Origin: Treponema socranskii subsp. buccale | GTDB taxonomy: Bacteria > Spirochaetota > Spirochaetia > Treponematales > Treponemataceae | Direction of reading: 5' to 3' | NCBI RefSeq assembly: GCF_024181585.1 | Contig: NZ_CP054258.1 | Span: 1,054,001-1,118,000 of the forward strand | Length of the DNA stretch: 64,000 nt | Shown: positions 52,619 through 60,594 of the stretch, in pieces | Layout: each line of letters opens with the position of its first letter | Position numbering within the stretch: position 1 is the first letter of the stretch | Notes under the pieces: model-generated | What the model saw: the letters and a program-made list of their open reading frames with translations, nothing else | What the model was told of the DNA's origin: nothing | The model's database searches: none | Program-made: the position numbers and the translations under genes

Positions 52619-53617
52619 GTTTTCATCTATTTTATTGGCTTTTAAAACTGCATGTATCATATCATCATTTTTATACTGCTCGCCTAATTCTTTTATATTC
52701 TCAATAAATTTTTTACTATCTTCAATATATTCATAAAAAGAATACACCTCAATATTTCCTTTTGCATAACAATAAAATATTTCATTATATTTTTTACACA
52801 ATTTGAAAAATAACTTATAGTTTTTTGTTTTAATTAAATAATATAATAAATGCATTACAGGATGTATAATAGTATCCATTACCATATACCGCCATAATTC
52901 AAATGAAAAACCTATTGGCAAATCTTTTCTTTGTAAATCCGCTTCTGGATACAGCAGCACAATATTTTTATATTCATTCAGTTCAAAGATTAGTTTCTTC
53001 TGTAATTCTGTAATATGCTTATTCTTATTTTTTATATAATTTTGTTTATTGAATATATCGATATTACTTATTTCTTGAAAATCTTGGTTATGTACAATAG
53101 CGTTTAGTTTATTTTTTGAAAACATAATCCATTCCAAAAGATGCGCAATGACATCTTTATAATTCCAATCATCATAATTACTGACAAGTTGTTCACTTTT
53201 GTAACTACTTATAAAATCAGCAATATCTATTTCTATTTTATTGATTTCTGTTATTATTTCTTTAATTGTCATTTTTCTTTTTTCTGTATCCATAATTTTT
53301 ATCAGCTGGTTCTTAAATTCAGGAATAATGTTTTTTGCAACATCCCACACAATTTCATAATCAACGGAAAAATAACCATGAATGAGTTTATCTCTCATAC
53401 CGGCAATATTTCTCCATGGAACTTCTTTATATTTAATTATTACATCACTTGAAATATTTTTAACGGCTTCTCCGATAATTTCAATACTTCGTGCAAAAGC
53501 TCGTTGCGTTTTTTCATCTTTTAAAAATACTTCTTCTGATATGGTCCTTGTTTCAGATTCCAAAAAAGTGATTTCATCAAAAATATGCTTGAATAACTCT
53601 TCATTTGATCGATACAT
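52613..53617 (-). CDS. hepT: cassette gene: HepT toxin fused to a ClbS/DinB-like domain
   Basis: 334 residues. Residues 1-113 are a HepT (DUF86) HEPN RNase with the R-x4-H-x-Y motif RDKLIHGY (75-82). Residues 114-300 are a second, helical domain with WNYKDVIAHLLEW (His159) and IIHPVMHLL (His252, His256), resembling the metal-binding DinB/ClbS fold. The start ATG 53617 overlaps mntA by 17 bp. In MntA-HepT systems the Tyr of the motif is AMPylated by MntA. A normal HepT stops near 115-140 residues, so the fusion is unusual. The TAA stop is supplied by attC. Confidence 0.78.
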   Translation of the reverse strand: MYRSNEELFKHIFDEITFLESETRTISEEVFLKDEKTQRAFARSIEIIGEAVKNISSDVIIKYKEVPWRNIAGMRDKLIHGYFSVDYEIVWDVAKNIIPEFKNQLIKIMDTEKRKMTIKEIITEINKIEIDIADFISSYKSEQLVSNYDDWNYKDVIAHLLEWIMFSKNKLNAIVHNQDFQEISNIDIFNKQNYIKNKNKHITELQKKLIFELNEYKNIVLLYPEADLQRKDLPIGFSFELWRYMVMDTIIHPVMHLLYYLIKTKNYKLFFKLCKKYNEIFYCYAKGNIEVYSFYEYIEDSKKFIENIKELGEQYKNDDMIHAVLKANKIDENI

Positions 53618-53909
53618 ATTCAACCTCATTGAGTATTCTCTGACCAATATAAGGACTTAAACTTTCTATGGTTAATAAATCTATTTTTGTATTCAAATTA
53701 TCTTCCAAGTAATAAACTAAATTTATAAAGTTATTATAATTTTTTTTATCAGCATGGAATTCTACTAATATATCAATATCGCTATTTTTATTTTGTTGAT
53801 TATGTACATAAGAACCAAAAAGACCTATTTTTTTTACGCCATAGGACTGGAGAATGTTTTTATTATATTCTAAGAAATTAAAAATCTCTTTTTTTTCTTT
53901 AGGTTTCAT
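53601..53909 (-). CDS. mntA: cassette gene: MntA-type nucleotidyltransferase antitoxin
   Basis: 102 residues of a minimal nucleotidyltransferase: GLFGSYVHNQQNKNSDIDILVEF contains the GS-x10-DxD catalytic motif (Gly32, Ser33, Asp44, Asp46). It overlaps the HepT-fusion gene. It would inactivate HepT by adding AMP to its active-site tyrosine. Confidence 0.88.
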   Translation of the reverse strand: MKPKEKKEIFNFLEYNKNILQSYGVKKIGLFGSYVHNQQNKNSDIDILVEFHADKKNYNNFINLVYYLEDNLNTKIDLLTIESLSPYIGQRILNEVEYVSIK

Positions 53910-53985
53910 AGCTCTATTATACTTTTTTTTAATATTAAATCTAGCTTTATACCTAAAAATTCAGCTCGTGCAGTAGCACGAGTCC

Positions 53986-54051
53986 ATCTAACATTCGCTT
54001 AACCTGCACTTGCGGCTCGTCCGCAATGTCAGGTTGAAGCGGGTGTTAGGT
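53986..54051 (-). other. attC site of the serine-protease cassette
   Basis: 66 bp; cores ATCTAAC (53986-53992) and GTTAGGT (54045-54051); inner arms as in the main subtype. It contains the protease stop codon. Confidence 0.9.
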
Positions 54052-54816
54052 AATTTTTTTATAAATGAAATCAATAATAATCTCAGATCTCAATATCTTA
54101 ATTGTTTGATTACTATCATAATATTCTATCCCTATACCAATTATCTCTGGATTTTCATTACTATTTGAAAGATCAAATTTCCATACAGCACTTCCACTAA
54201 GGCCAATAGGTTTTGGTAGTTTTTCAATTATCACTTTATCACTTTCCGAATAAAGTGGAAGTCTATTGCTATACTCACCATAAATATACTTTTCATCAAA
54301 GCTTATTATGGGTTGTAGTACATGAAAAGGATAAAAAAGTAATTTTCCAGTTGTTTCATTCTTTAGTTTCTTTGACTTTTCATTTTTTCTTACTTGATTA
54401 ACATGCGATTTAGTGAATCCACAATAGTGTACCCAATTTGATTTATCAATCTTTTTAGACAAATTACTAATTTGAACTGGTTCTATTCCTTTGTATGGAA
54501 TATCTGCTATCTCAATTATTGCAATATCCAAAATTGAATCAAACCAATAATTAATATTTTCTCTAAGAAATATTTTCCATGATTTAACCAATCCATCACA
54601 AGGTCCATCTTCGTAATTATAAAAAAAGGGGATAAGAATAAACTTATTATTCTCTGTTACATGAAAAGCAGTTACAACAAAGAATCTATCAAGATGTTTT
54701 AGAATAAAACAACTTCCTTCAAAAACATTTTCAGAATTATATATCCATGATAATGGACCAAATGTTCGATCTAAAAAAACATTCCATTCATGAGATTCAA
54801 AATACTTATTTCCCAT
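54046..54816 (-). CDS. cassette gene: trypsin-like serine protease domain protein
   Basis: 256 residues without a signal peptide. Candidate triad: His52 in VVTAFHVT, Asp97 in ILDIAIIE, Ser207 in GLSGSAVW. The order and spacing fit the chymotrypsin/trypsin fold; sequence otherwise divergent. A cytoplasmic trypsin-like protease in a cassette could be a stand-alone effector in phage defence, but no partner gene is present. AGGA precedes ATG 54816. Confidence 0.7.
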   Translation of the reverse strand: MGNKYFESHEWNVFLDRTFGPLSWIYNSENVFEGSCFILKHLDRFFVVTAFHVTENNKFILIPFFYNYEDGPCDGLVKSWKIFLRENINYWFDSILDIAIIEIADIPYKGIEPVQISNLSKKIDKSNWVHYCGFTKSHVNQVRKNEKSKKLKNETTGKLLFYPFHVLQPIISFDEKYIYGEYSNRLPLYSESDKVIIEKLPKPIGLSGSAVWKFDLSNSNENPEIIGIGIEYYDSNQTIKILRSEIIIDFIYKKIT

Positions 54817-54841
54817 TTTTCCTCGCCCGCCGAAAGCGTGA

Positions 54842-54907
54842 ACCTAACATCCGCTTAACCTACATTTGCGACTTGTCCGCAATGTCAGGTTGAAGCGGGT
54901 GTTAGAC
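54842..54907 (-). other. attC site, RelB-PIN cassette (copy 2)
   Basis: 66 bp; cores ACCTAAC (54842-54848) and GTTAGAC (54901-54907), both matching consensus. Confidence 0.9.
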
Positions 54908-54913
54908 GTTACT

Positions 54914-55329
54914 TTAATTTTTTTCAAGTATATCCATTAATTTAGCCGGTGTTACTATAAAAGATTTTGCAGGAAAATGTTTTCCATTCCCTGTAACCAA
55001 AAATGTATCTTTATCTCTTGTTGTCAATGTAACTGCATAAAATATTACATCTTTCGGATCCGGCATTTCTTCCTTGACTTCAACAACATTTCTTACTTCT
55101 AATCCATTATTGACTATATCTTTTATTAAAGCCGATACAATTTCATCAGATAATTTAAATTTTTCTCTTCTTAAAACTTCATAGTATTCTTTTACTATAT
55201 CCGAAGAATATACCGGCAGTATTCTATTTGAGAAAGATATTTCAATATTTTTACAGTTGGAGCATTTTCATTCCGTGTTATCAATGCAGAAACCAAAACA
55301 TTTGTATCAATAACAACATATTTTTTCAT
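54914..55329 (-). pseudogene. PIN-family toxin gene with the same 1-nt frameshift (copy 2)
   Basis: Same sequence as copy 1, with the break at the T5 run 55248-55252 (A5 on the coding strand). Because both copies share it, the change predates the duplication or is maintained. Confidence 0.8.
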
Positions 55330-55613
55330 TTGCCGAATACCTGTTTTCTGGTTTCAGCAATTTCTGCATTTATTTCTTCAAGCGACATTTCCGGAACATT
55401 ATTGTCTTGAATACTTTTTCGAACTTGATCATATATTTTCCATCTGGTATTTTCTTCTCGTAATTCAAACGGTAATCCTCCCACAGCAATACTTTTCTTG
55501 AAAAAAATTCTTATTGCAGTCGGTAAATCCAACCCTAAATTTTCATATATTCTTGAAACATCTTCTTTAATTTCTGAATCGACTTTTAGCTGTACTAATG
55601 TTGCATTTGCCAT
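55326..55613 (-). CDS. cassette gene: RelB/DinJ-type antitoxin (copy 2)
   Basis: 95 residues, identical in the coding part to copy 1; ATG 55613 behind GGAGG. Only the untranslated leader differs. Confidence 0.88.
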   Translation of the reverse strand: MANATLVQLKVDSEIKEDVSRIYENLGLDLPTAIRIFFKKSIAVGGLPFELREENTRWKIYDQVRKSIQDNNVPEMSLEEINAEIAETRKQVFGK

Positions 55614-55710
55614 ACAAACCTCCGTATACATGCATACTTCAGTATTATTATAGCATTGTTTTCTACTACAATCAAATGGTAAAAGGGAAAAGTTGCCCAC
55701 TGGGCAATCC

Positions 55711-55776
55711 GTCTAACATTCGCTTAACCTGCATTTGCGGCTCGTCCGTAATGTCAGGTTGAAGCGGGTGTTAGGT
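55711..55776 (-). other. attC site of the acetyltransferase cassette
   Basis: 66 bp; cores GTCTAAC (55711-55717) and GTTAGGT (55770-55776). It contains the acetyltransferase stop codon. Confidence 0.92.
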
Positions 55777-56418
55777 GATTTTCATATCACTAATTTCTCG
55801 TAATTTACTTACATCATTTGAGGTAAGTATCTCAAGATTTGTCGTTATTTTTTCTATTGGCCAATCCCACCATTTTATACTTTCTAAAAGATCAATAATT
55901 TCATTATCAAATCTTTTTCGTATTAATTTTGCAGGATTTCCTCCAACGATTGAATATGGTTCTACATCTTTTACTACAACAGAATTTGATGCAATTATTG
56001 AACCGTTACCTATCTTTATTCCGGGCATTATTAAAGAATTATAACCAATCCACACATCATTCTGAATTACCGTATCCCCTTTAATTGGTAACTCTTCCAT
56101 TTCCGGTGTTACTTTTTCCCATCCATTTCTAAATATTGAAAATGGATATGTTGTGAAACAATTCATTTTATGATTTGCACCATTCATTATGAACTTAACA
56201 TCTCGGGCAATGGCACAAAACTTTCCAATAATTAATTTGTCTCCAATGAATGGATAATGATACAGAACATTATTTTCAAAGTTTTCTGAATTTACCGGAT
56301 CATCGTAATACGAATAATCACCAACGATTATATTTGGATTAGTAATTATATTCTTAATAAAACATACTTGATCAAACCCTTTCATGGGGTGTATTTCATT
56401 GGGTTGAGGACCGTACAT
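55771..56418 (-). CDS. cassette gene: Vat/CatB-type xenobiotic O-acetyltransferase
   Basis: 215 residues of left-handed beta-helix hexapeptide repeats. The order MYGPQPNEIHPMKGF, NVLYHYPFIGDKLIIGKFC, FIMNGANHKM (catalytic His83), DVWIGYNSLIMPG and IVGGNPAKLIRKRF is that of the streptogramin A (Vat) and CatB chloramphenicol acetyltransferases, which use acetyl-CoA. The N-terminal motif looks closer to Vat than to CatB by eye. It may confer resistance or act on another hydroxylated compound. AGGAG lies 6 nt before ATG 56418. Confidence 0.85.
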   Translation of the reverse strand: MYGPQPNEIHPMKGFDQVCFIKNIITNPNIIVGDYSYYDDPVNSENFENNVLYHYPFIGDKLIIGKFCAIARDVKFIMNGANHKMNCFTTYPFSIFRNGWEKVTPEMEELPIKGDTVIQNDVWIGYNSLIMPGIKIGNGSIIASNSVVVKDVEPYSIVGGNPAKLIRKRFDNEIIDLLESIKWWDWPIEKITTNLEILTSNDVSKLREISDMKIT

Positions 56419-56683
56419 ATAAAACTCCTATAATTATTATGGTGAATATAATTTATATAAATCTTATATGTTCATTTCTGGCCTTTTCTCCTCTCGATTA
56501 TTACATATATATATTTACCACATTTATCTTTAATGTGTAAATAATCTTCTTTCTTGCCCGCCGAAGGCGTCAACCTAACATCCGCTTAACCTGCATTTGC
56601 TAAACTGAACGAGAAAAACGACACAAAAAAGGAAGTAGATTAAGGTGTAAGCAACCGATAAAAAAGAGAAGGCGGTTTACACA

Positions 56684-57007
56684 ATGGGAAAGAAAAGACA
56701 GTCATTCAGTAAAGATTTCAAGGCAAAAGTTGCGCTAGAGGCGCTTCGGGAGGAATCAACGATTCAGGAAATTGCTGTAAAATACGGAGTACATCCGAAT
56801 CAGATTTCACAGTGGAAAGCACAGGCGATCAGCGGCATGGCAGATATTTTTGAGCGTCCGAACAAAAAATCGGAAGCGGTGCGTCGACAGGAGGAACAGG
56901 AAAACGAACTTCTGAAAACCATCGGAGAACAGAAAGTGGAGCTTGATTTTCTAAAAAAAAAGTACAAACAGATTTACGGAATCGAGCCTCCTGCGTGGAT
57001 CCACTAG
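56684..57007 (+). CDS. IS3-family OrfA (transposase N-terminal part)
   Basis: 107 residues with the IS3/IS911-type HTH (STIQEIAVKYGVHPNQISQWK) and a C-terminal leucine-zipper-like helix. It ends beyond an A9 run (56953-56961), a likely -1 slippage site to make OrfAB. Confidence 0.92.
   Translation: MGKKRQSFSKDFKAKVALEALREESTIQEIAVKYGVHPNQISQWKAQAISGMADIFERPNKKSEAVRRQEEQENELLKTIGEQKVELDFLKKKYKQIYGIEPPAWIH
56953..56961 (+). promoter_or_regulatory. A9 slippery run, candidate -1 frameshift site
   Basis: CT-AAAAAAAAA-G within the overlap of the two IS frames. The orfB frame is open from here to its own stop, so a -1 shift gives a fused transposase. Confidence 0.7.
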
Positions 57008-57837
57008 AGCAGTCAGTAAGCATTACACGGCAATGCAGGCTGCTCGGGATTTCCAGAAGTCAGTATTATTACGAGGTGAAATCGGAACGAGACAAAAAGG
57101 ATTTCGAACTGCTTCTGAAAATAAAGGAGATTCTGTATGAAAAGCCATATTACGGCTACCGTAAGCTATGGCGAGAGATAAACAATCGTGGCGGGCAGAC
57201 TACACAATCGACGGTGCGCCGCGTGATGAGGAGGTTTGGAGTTTCTGCGGTATATCCGGGTAAAAATCTATCAAAGGCTTGTAAATATCACAAGAAATAT
57301 CCGTGTCTTTTGAAAAACAAGGTAATCAGATATCCGAACCAAGTATGGTCGACGGATATCACGTACATAAAGCTGCCGACAGGGAACGTTTACCTGATGG
57401 CGATAATCGATTGGTTTTCAAGGAAGGTGTTGAGTTGGAGGGTGTTCAATACGATGGACGCGCTGCAGTACGCAAACCTTCTGAAAGAAACGATCGAAGC
57501 ATATGGCTGCCCTGCGATCTTCAACACGGATCAGGGAAGTCAGTTTACGGCGGATTGTTTTATCAACGTGCTGGAAGCGAACAACATCGAAATCAGCATG
57601 GACGGAAAAGACAGAGCATTGGACAATATCCGTATCGAGCGTCTGTGGCGGAGTCTCAAGTACGAGGATATCTACCTGAAACGCTACGAGACGATGAAGG
57701 AGCTGAAGGCGGGAGTAGAAGCCTACTTCAAGTTTTACAACACGGCGCGCTTTCATCAGGCGCTGGACTACAACGTTCCTGATGAAATGTATATATGTTT
57801 CCGGTACGATGAACCGGGATGCGAACAGGTTGCATAG
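56995..57837 (+). CDS. IS3-family OrfB (DDE integrase-like transposase)
   Basis: About 280 residues with HTH_21 and rve core. Catalytic DDE: VWSTDITYIKL, FNTDQGSQFT and NIRIERLWRSLKYE. GTG 56995 may not be used if the protein is made by frameshift from OrfA. Confidence 0.93.
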   Translation: MDPLEQSVSITRQCRLLGISRSQYYYEVKSERDKKDFELLLKIKEILYEKPYYGYRKLWREINNRGGQTTQSTVRRVMRRFGVSAVYPGKNLSKACKYHKKYPCLLKNKVIRYPNQVWSTDITYIKLPTGNVYLMAIIDWFSRKVLSWRVFNTMDALQYANLLKETIEAYGCPAIFNTDQGSQFTADCFINVLEANNIEISMDGKDRALDNIRIERLWRSLKYEDIYLKRYETMKELKAGVEAYFKFYNTARFHQALDYNVPDEMYICFRYDEPGCEQVA

Positions 57838-57940
57838 ATTTTTACACCTTAATCTTGTAATAATTTTGTGTTGACAAAATAGCGCAGGTTATGCGGCTCG
57901 TCCGCAATGTCAGGTTGAAGCGGGTGTTAGACAAATTTCT

Positions 57941-58417
57941 TTATTCGATTTTACTTAATATTTCTTTGATTTTAAATTTCGCAAAATACATAGATACTAC
58001 TGAAATCAAGCTAATTCCGATTAATAATAAGTAGAAAAATCCTAAATCATATTCTAAATAATAGTCTTTCATCATCCATGAAATAAATGTTGGTGGAATT
58101 GGTAAAATACAAAACAGTAAACCAATAAATGTAGTAATCTTATATTCTTGATAATCTGGCCATTCAACAAGAATTGATAATTTCTCTTGAGGTTGTAATA
58201 ATACATTTTGAAGTGTCATTGCATAAATAAAAATAGCAATCGGAAATCCTAATGTGAAAAAACTTACAATGGAGTAAGAACTGTAAATGAAAATACCAAA
58301 TTTCGAAAAAAATGTAATATTAAACATTTTCATTATTATCATTATTATTAAATAAATAAATTCTACACTAATGAAGATTGCCTTAGCAATTTTCTTAATG
58401 TTCCATATAACGTTCAT
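57941..58417 (-). CDS. cassette gene: small membrane protein
   Basis: 158 residues with four hydrophobic segments (about 10-30, 38-65, 93-112, 125-147). It overlaps the preceding gene by 23 bp and shares its cassette, so the two probably work together. No family recognised. Confidence 0.65.
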   Translation of the reverse strand: MNVIWNIKKIAKAIFISVEFIYLIIMIIMKMFNITFFSKFGIFIYSSYSIVSFFTLGFPIAIFIYAMTLQNVLLQPQEKLSILVEWPDYQEYKITTFIGLLFCILPIPPTFISWMMKDYYLEYDLGFFYLLLIGISLISVVSMYFAKFKIKEILSKIE

Positions 58418-59291
58418 CACTAATTCCCTTTAGTATAATATTTGTCTCATTATATATTGCTGTAAAATCATGTTCGGTCGGAAGAGAAAAGTGGACAATT
58501 TTTTCGTGTGTTTTTATGAAGAAGTGTTTCTGTCCTTGCTTACCATCCAGACGACCATCTCCATATCCATCTAGAGACATCAACAACGCAAGATCTGTTA
58601 AACTAATTTGATTTTCTGCAATATATTCTTGTATTTTTTGCTCACTTCCTTCTAAAATAAGCTGAATCAATTCTTTAATCTTTGTATTAATTCCTTTCTT
58701 CTTAGCTATTTCTTTCAATTGAAGCTCATCTAATTTTCTATCGTTTAAATACTTTTTTAGTGATTCCCATAATTTTCCAAAAAGAGGATTTGGAGGCTTT
58801 ACCCTCGCTTTTATAACTTCAATGCTATCCATTAAAGATAGACGATCATAAAAACTTCTTAAGTCGTCAAGCATTTTAATTTCACATTGAATAAAAAAGT
58901 TTCCAAGAGTATTTTCAATTATTTTGGAAAATATCCTAATAAATGCTTTTGGTTCAATTTGATTTGGAATACTTCGAAATGCTATCCCTGAGAACTCTGG
59001 TAAATAAACAAACTCACTAATTCCTTGTACAAGACGTGGCTCTTCCTTTTCTTCTTTTTTACTTAGTTCTGTATTCAATACAGTAACTCTAGCATCAGGT
59101 CTTGCTTTGCTTAGTTCCCCTTTTATATATACTTGATTTTCCAATGTTACTTGTTCTACTTCAATAATACTCCAAACGATTTCATTATTATAAAAAGGCT
59201 TTGAATCTATTAATGCTCCAATAAATTCTTTGGTATCGAATCCGGTTTTTACAACACGTCCAACATAGAATACGGCTTCACCTCTAGGCAT
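58395..59291 (-). CDS. cassette gene: uncharacterised soluble protein
   Basis: 298 residues from ATG 59291 (AAGGAG 7 nt upstream). N-terminal beta-rich part (GEAVFYVGRVVKTGFDTKEF), middle helical part, then KARVKPPNPLFGKLWESLKK and a C-terminal beta segment. Only a weak and unverified resemblance to DUF4747-type proteins, which occur with abortive-infection genes. Paired with a membrane protein, the layout is like two-component phage-defence or toxin systems, but this is inference. Confidence 0.6.
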   Translation of the reverse strand: MPRGEAVFYVGRVVKTGFDTKEFIGALIDSKPFYNNEIVWSIIEVEQVTLENQVYIKGELSKARPDARVTVLNTELSKKEEKEEPRLVQGISEFVYLPEFSGIAFRSIPNQIEPKAFIRIFSKIIENTLGNFFIQCEIKMLDDLRSFYDRLSLMDSIEVIKARVKPPNPLFGKLWESLKKYLNDRKLDELQLKEIAKKKGINTKIKELIQLILEGSEQKIQEYIAENQISLTDLALLMSLDGYGDGRLDGKQGQKHFFIKTHEKIVHFSLPTEHDFTAIYNETNIILKGISDERYMEH

Positions 59292-59332
59292 TTTCAAATC
59301 TCCTTTTATTTTATTCCCCGTGCGTAGCATCG

Positions 59333-59516
59333 GTCTAACATCCTTTCAACCTTTCCGTATAATATCACAAAAAGCTATGCTTTTCCATCTAAATTGCTGC
59401 GGATCAAAAAATCAGATCTTTCTACCATAACTGTTCATAAGAATAAATCAACAATCGGCAGATTAGGCCTATCCTCACTAAACGGAACAAAGCAAAATCA
59501 CATCCTGTCTATAGTG
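59333..59516 (-). repeat. second attI/promoter copy with an intI 3' remnant
   Basis: About 180 bp that aligns along its length with 60430-60609. It includes core GTTAGAC (59333-59339, minus strand), the A+T-rich promoter block, the AGGCCTAAT block and, at its far end, ATA-GAC-AGG-ATG-TGA, which is the last codons of intI (IDRM-stop). It carries a weaker promoter, TGGAAA-N17-TATTAT (59359-59387). Confidence 0.75.
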
Positions 59517-59563
59517 ACTAGAAAAATTTTATCCATTTTTCCTGTTCCCGATTCCCGAAATTT

Positions 59564-60304
59564 CTATGCTTTTAATTTAAAATACTCTCTATCATACATA
59601 AACAATAATATGAGTAACAATGCAGATACACCTAATATAGTTAAATATAATTGTATTGATTCTCTTTTAAATAAAAGAATCATATTTGATAAATTAAAAA
59701 AAGTATGATAAAAAATTGCATTTAAAATATTGTTTTTTGATTTCTTATAAAAATATGTGATAAAAATACTAAGCATAATAACCGTAGGGATAAATAATAG
59801 GTATCCTACGAATCCGACGTTCATTATTTTGAAGAAATGCCATGCCCCCCAAAGTATTCCAACAAATAGTGAACCGGTAAACGAAGTATATTTATTTTCA
59901 AAAATTTGTAATAAAGTTCCTCTCCAACCAATTTCCTCACTAATAGATCCGACAATAGTAGCTATAATACCAATTAGTAACAAATACCCCGTGTATTCTG
60001 ATTTAACATACGGTATTCCCATTAAATCAAGTATAAATGAAGATAGTAAAATCAGTGTTATTGGAAATATAATAGCTATTACTGAGTATCTATTTAATTT
60101 ATAAGCATAAAATTTTCTTTCATTATATTTTTTTCTAAAAATTAAAGTTGTTATCAATGGAGATAATTGTACTGTAACCATTGTAACAGAGCCTAATAGT
60201 AATTCATTACCTCTGATATTTTGTGTAGCACCTCCGAATATCATAGCAAGAATAAAGGTTATTAGTAAGTTCATCAAATTAAAAAATACTACTTTTTTAT
60301 TCAT
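59564..60304 (-). CDS. cassette gene: CPBP-family intramembrane metalloprotease
   Basis: 246 residues with about seven membrane helices. The CPBP/Abi motifs are present: EEIGWRG (motif 1), FVGILWGAWHFF (motif 2 with His) and NAIFYHTFFN (motif 3). Relatives process CAAX-type proteins, confer bacteriocin self-immunity or modify peptides. It lies between the two attI copies, so it is the first cassette. AGAGGAA precedes the ATG. Confidence 0.82.
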   Translation of the reverse strand: MNKKVVFFNLMNLLITFILAMIFGGATQNIRGNELLLGSVTMVTVQLSPLITTLIFRKKYNERKFYAYKLNRYSVIAIIFPITLILLSSFILDLMGIPYVKSEYTGYLLLIGIIATIVGSISEEIGWRGTLLQIFENKYTSFTGSLFVGILWGAWHFFKIMNVGFVGYLLFIPTVIMLSIFITYFYKKSKNNILNAIFYHTFFNLSNMILLFKRESIQLYLTILGVSALLLILLFMYDREYFKLKA

Positions 60305-60594
60305 TTTATTTCCTCTAAACTTATTTTTTTTCGTTATCGTTAAAATAAATGTTATAGATTAGTTCTGTCTCCGCCTACCTCAAGAAACGTCAATCTCACT
60401 AAACCTTATCCTACCGCCATTAGGCGTACGTCTCACATTGTTTCAACCTTTCCTCATTATATCACGCAAACTACGCATTTTCAATCTAAACTGGCACCTC
60501 ACCAAGCAGCTTCATCTTTCTACCATAATGTCTGTCGTAACACATCATCAACAGCCGGATTAGGCCTATCTTCACTAAATGGGATAAAGGCGAA
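60305..60594. other. attI region between intI and first cassette
   Basis: 290 bp without genes. It contains the attI core (GTGAGAC on the minus strand, 60430-60436), the cassette promoter at 60456-60484, and the leader of the first cassette. It is the site where new cassettes should enter. Confidence 0.7.

Larger units (their letters stand above)
54842..55717 (-). repeat. duplicated cassette, copy 2
   Basis: Counterpart of 50432-51307. This copy has the intact attC cores and lies nearer to intI. Confidence 0.9.
56601..57891 (+). mobile_element. IS3-family insertion sequence
   Basis: 1291 bp. Terminal inverted repeats of about 28 bp begin TAAACTGAACGA (left) and TAACCTGCGCTA (right, inverted) and end CACAAAA, 18 of 28 matching. 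It is flanked by a 3-bp direct repeat TGC (56598-56600 and 57892-57894). It contains orfA and orfB in overlapping frames. It looks intact and recent, on the strand opposite the cassette genes. Confidence 0.88.
56573..57932 (-). other. attC site split by an insertion sequence
   Basis: Left part 56573-56600 (core ACCTAAC) and right part 57892-57932 (core GTTAGAC). Removing the IS and one TGC rebuilds a perfect 66-bp attC of the main subtype. It was the attC of the two-gene cassette at 57941-59291. Confidence 0.9.
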
